A DNA stretch of 18,291 bases from DASPJQ01 sp035299065 (lineage in GTDB: Bacteria > Bacteroidota > Bacteroidia > Flavobacteriales_D > UBA2798), in the NCBI GenBank assembly GCA_035299065.1, contig DATGXI010000109.1:1-18291 (forward strand), in the 5' to 3' direction. The notes beneath the pieces were generated by a model. The model did no database searches. It saw nothing but the letters and a program-made list of their open reading frames with translations, and was not told the origin of the DNA. The position numbers and the translations under genes were made by a program. Each line of letters starts with the position of its first letter. The first letter of the stretch is position 1. Positions 16,470-18,291 of this stretch are shown one piece after another.

Positions 16470-17618
16470 TCAGACCTGGTAATTTTCGCTAAAATACACT
16501 TTTTTAAACCACAGTTCAAAAGCGGGGTCCAGGAATTCGTATTTCCCATCCATTTTGTCAAAAAGATCATTGTTCATTAACGTATCTCTGTTTTTGCTAA
16601 CGTTGCGCGGAGTTCCCAGTTGGTATTTTTGCATGATTTCGGCACTGGTAAATTTGGTTTCGCCTTTGGCTACCGCCTTTAACAGGTTCAATTGCGTATG
16701 ACTAATACTTTCTACCTCTTTTTGGTATAAGGGGCTATTGGCATTAATGAGTTCTTTTAAAGCCGCTTCAATTTCAGGTTTACCAGCTTTTTTTTGCGTA
16801 TGGTTTAAGGTATACTGGGCAAGTTGTTGTACATACCAGGAGTGGTCTTTCATAAGGGTAGGAATCATTTCAGCATCTTTTTCCTGAATGGTTTTTCCAA
16901 CCGATGCAAATCCTTTCACAATAAAACTGGTCCATTTTTTTCGTTCAATTTTAGGCAGGTTCATAATATCGCCAAAACGGTAAAACGGTTTTGAAGGTGA
17001 ATTGAATATTTCAGCCATCATGTGTCGTTTACTTCCATACAGGCAATAGGTACTTAATTCCTGGCGTTGCCAGCATGAACGTAGTTTTCGTTCAAAAATA
17101 ATGTAGTCGTCAAAAGAGCATATGTTCTGGAATTCGTCAAGGCAAATAATGAATTTTATGCCTTTCTTTTTTGCAATGGCCTCAGGAAGGTTCAACACTT
17201 CATCGGTATGTTTTTTTAGTTGTTTTACATCAAAGTGCAGGCTGAAATCAGTTACGGGATCAATGCCAAAACTTACTACGGGAATAAGTGAATGAAAAAA
17301 CTCACGGCTGGCAGCCATCCAGTCCTGCCATTTGGAGGAAGATGCTTTTATCACCTCACGGGCAAAAGCCTGTAAAAACTCTTCTTCAGTGCCGGTTGAA
17401 AAAAGATCAAGAATAACTGTTTTGGTTTTTTTATCTTTTTTATTGATGTCGTGCATTACTTTTTCCACCAGCGATGATTTCCCCCACCGCCTTGGTGAAA
17501 TAATGGTCGTATTAATTCCGCTCATGAGGTTGATGCGTAGTTTTTCGCATTCCTGTTCTCTGTTGGTAAACGAATGAATGCTTACTGTGTTGCCATAAAT
17601 AAAGGGTGCGTCTTTCAT
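16470..17618 (-). CDS. AAA+ ATP-binding protein of the archaeal-ATPase (STAND-like) type
   Basis: The 382-residue product is a P-loop ATPase. The nucleotide-binding loop is SPRRWGKSSL at 41-50, close to the GPRRxGKT/S form of archaeal-type ATPases (COG1672/PF01637-like). Walker B is FIICLDEFQNI with D161 and E162. A sensor-like stretch follows (TYCLYGSKRHMMAEIF), and residues about 310-382 look like a winged helix (LNLLKAVAKGETKFTSAEI, then GTPRNVSKNRDTLMNNDLF). Such proteins often act as regulators or in defence or mobile contexts; the partner here is unknown. The frame opens at 17720, but ATG at 17618 is chosen because the upstream codons are merely the translated 15-bp repeat array. It heads a cassette with two unknown genes. 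Confidence 0.88.
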   Translation of the reverse strand: MKDAPFIYGNTVSIHSFTNREQECEKLRINLMSGINTTIISPRRWGKSSLVEKVMHDINKKDKKTKTVILDLFSTGTEEEFLQAFAREVIKASSSKWQDWMAASREFFHSLIPVVSFGIDPVTDFSLHFDVKQLKKHTDEVLNLPEAIAKKKGIKFIICLDEFQNICSFDDYIIFERKLRSCWQRQELSTYCLYGSKRHMMAEIFNSPSKPFYRFGDIMNLPKIERKKWTSFIVKGFASVGKTIQEKDAEMIPTLMKDHSWYVQQLAQYTLNHTQKKAGKPEIEAALKELINANSPLYQKEVESISHTQLNLLKAVAKGETKFTSAEIMQKYQLGTPRNVSKNRDTLMNNDLFDKMDGKYEFLDPAFELWFKKVYFSENYQV

Positions 17619-17620
17619 AT

Positions 17621-17665
17621 TATACTTGTTGGTATTATACCTAATGGTATTATACCTAAAGGTAT
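17621..17665 (-). promoter_or_regulatory. Three 15-bp palindromic tandem repeats upstream of the ATPase gene
   Basis: Units on the plus strand are TATACTTGTTGGTAT (17621-17635), TATACCTAATGGTAT (17636-17650) and TATACCTAAAGGTAT (17651-17665). Units 2 and 3 each contain the inverted repeat ATACC-N4-GGTAT, and the junctions form a second one, GGTAT-T-ATACC. The array ends 2 bp before the ATPase start codon. This is the layout of an operator with several sites, probably for autoregulation of the cassette, although the binding protein is unknown. TATAAT occurs in each junction on the minus strand. Confidence 0.7.
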
Positions 17666-17827
17666 AAAATTTTATGTTTAAAATGGCTTCTTCGCGTTTT
17701 TTATGTTGACCAGGGCACAAAAACAGGGCTAAGAATTCACCTTTTTATAGCTTCAAGTCAAATCTGATCAATAATTTTTAATTTCGGATCAAGTAAATTC
17801 TTTGTTGATATTCAGTCATAAAATCAT

Positions 17828-17873
17828 CTTTAAACGTTTACAAACGGCTGCAAACGGAAGTAACCGTTTAAAG
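17828..17873 (+). promoter_or_regulatory. Phased 10-bp repeats within an inverted repeat, upstream of the ssb promoter
   Basis: Four consecutive decamers at 17831, 17841, 17851 and 17861 read TAAACGTTTA, CAAACGGCTG, CAAACGGAAG, TAACCGTTTA, a spacing of one helical turn. The outer parts form an inverted repeat: CTTTAAACGTTTAC (17828-17841) against GTAACCGTTTAAAG (17860-17873), 13 of 14 pairing. It abuts the -33 element of the ssb promoter, so it may bind an activator or regulator. Confidence 0.6.
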
Positions 17874-17874
17874 C

Positions 17875-17905
17875 TTGTTAGGGTTTAAAGCCTGCCGCAT
17901 CTTTG
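17875..17905 (+). promoter_or_regulatory. Probable ssb promoter
   Basis: TTG at 17875-17877 and CATCTTTG at 17898-17905 are 20 bp apart. This matches the Bacteroidota -33 TTG / -7 TAnnTTTG pattern except for the first base of the -7 element. Transcription would begin near 17911, giving a leader of about 270 nt before ssb. Confidence 0.5.
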
Positions 17906-17930
17906 CATCGTCAAACCGAAACAAGGCCAC

Positions 17931-17966
17931 GTACATCAACTGGCGCTTACAAATAAGAAGATGTAC
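17931..17966 (+). ncRNA. Nested hairpin in the ssb leader
   Basis: GTACATC (17931-17937) pairs perfectly with GATGTAC (17960-17966). Inside it CTTA-CAAA-TAAG forms a second short stem, leaving an asymmetric internal loop of AACTGGCG opposite AA. It lies about 20 nt after the predicted transcription start. A structured leader element is inferred from pairing only. Confidence 0.4.
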
Positions 17967-18008
17967 AGGTGTTAAAAGGTGCGACACACACACGTTCTTT
18001 CATTCACG

Positions 18009-18119
18009 GTTAATTTCTCACCAGCAAAGGCATACGAATGCGATGCAGGGCATATACAAATAAAACCCTTAGCACACACACCACACACCACACCCCGCCA
18101 GCCCCTGGTGAGAATTACC
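18009..18119 (+). ncRNA. Long-range stem with CA-rich loop in the ssb leader
   Basis: TTCTCACCAG (18015-18024) is exactly complementary to CTGGTGAGAA (18105-18114). Allowing single-base bulges the stem extends to GGT at 18009 and ACC at 18119. The enclosed 80 nt include a C/A-only run, with ACACACACC-like repeats and CCCCGCCAGCCCC near 18072-18105. The stem ends about 65 nt before the ssb start. It could be a regulatory leader structure, for example a site of SSB autoregulation, which is speculation. Confidence 0.45.
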
Positions 18120-18184
18120 TGGAATGGAAAAGGTGTACAGACAGAAATAACTTAGTTAGAAACAATTTAAAAACGGAAATCAAC

Positions 18185-18291
18185 ATGTCAGCAACAAACA
18201 AAGTACAATTAGTGGGTTATGTAGGAACAAACCCTGAAATGGTAGAGCTTAAATCGGGCCAGTACAAAAAGGCAATCTTCAGCCTTGCAAC
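18185..18291 (+). CDS. ssb: Single-stranded DNA-binding protein (5' part only)
   Basis: The first 35 codons are in the window. MSATNKVQLVGYVGTNPEM, followed by KSGQYKKAIFSLAT, is the N-terminal OB-fold strand pair of bacterial SSB (NKVxLxGxxGxxPE, then the xFxLAT strand). SSB coats single-stranded DNA in replication, recombination and repair. ATG at 18185 is chosen because it fits the SSB N terminus and follows an A-rich stretch. An in-frame ATG at 18038 would add 49 residues coded by the CA-rich structured leader, unlike any SSB. The C-terminal tail, which would show whether this is the housekeeping or a mobile-element SSB, lies outside the window. Confidence 0.88.
   Translation, partial: MSATNKVQLVGYVGTNPEMVELKSGQYKKAIFSLA

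Noticed and set aside
17875..18063. 62-codon plus-strand frame in the ssb leader, starting with TTG
   Set aside because: Its start codon is the -33 promoter element and it ends in the middle of the structured leader; there is no domain and the composition is unlike the coding genes here.

Overview
The window reads as a chromosomal segment of a Bacteroidota bacterium. Evidence: several genes are preceded by the phylum's -7 promoter element TAnnTTTG and lack Shine-Dalgarno sites; one protein ends in a type IX secretion (T9SS) sorting domain; another has the TPR / PD40-propeller / CRD-like order of the T9SS protein PorE; and the prmA, plsY and obgE products are of the Bacteroidota type. Base composition is AT-rich, and intergenic DNA carries palindromic repeats.

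Region 1 (1-10496, minus strand) is a probable four-gene operon, transcribed right to left: prmA (ribosomal protein L11 methyltransferase), a 1560-residue exported protein of unknown function that overlaps prmA by ATGA, plsY (acyl-phosphate:glycerol-3-phosphate acyltransferase), and a giant PorE-like TPR/PD40/coiled-coil envelope protein whose 3' end lies outside the window. The last gene has no ATG/GTG/TTG start that fits; CTG at 4262 sits exactly before a complete signal peptide.

Region 2 (10497-12302) is a divergent intergenic region with a 16-bp hairpin palindrome and an imperfect 91-bp inverted repeat, followed on the plus strand by obgE (ribosome-assembly GTPase) and a PAP2-family membrane phosphatase that starts with GTG 2 nt after the obgE stop.

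Region 3 (12382-14492, minus strand) holds a secreted endonuclease/exonuclease/phosphatase-fold protein with a T9SS type A tail, then an array of three perfect-length 90-bp units. The unit includes the last codons of the adjacent DUF1905/YdeI-like gene, and an inverted copy of the unit's core bounds the array.

Region 4 (14533-17618, minus strand) holds a small exported protein of unknown function (TTG start) and a tight three-gene cassette: an AAA+ ATPase of the archaeal-ATPase type, a 224-residue protein and a 151-residue protein, the last two joined by TAATG. Three 15-bp palindromic tandem repeats end 2 bp before the ATPase start codon. This cassette, with no recognised function for its two small proteins, is the best candidate here for an undescribed system.

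Region 5 (17619-18291) is a 566-nt gene-free stretch leading to ssb (plus strand, cut by the window end). It holds four phased 10-bp repeats within a 14-bp inverted repeat, a good promoter match just downstream, and a roughly 270-nt leader with two convincing inverted repeats and a CA-rich tract, suggesting a structured regulatory leader.
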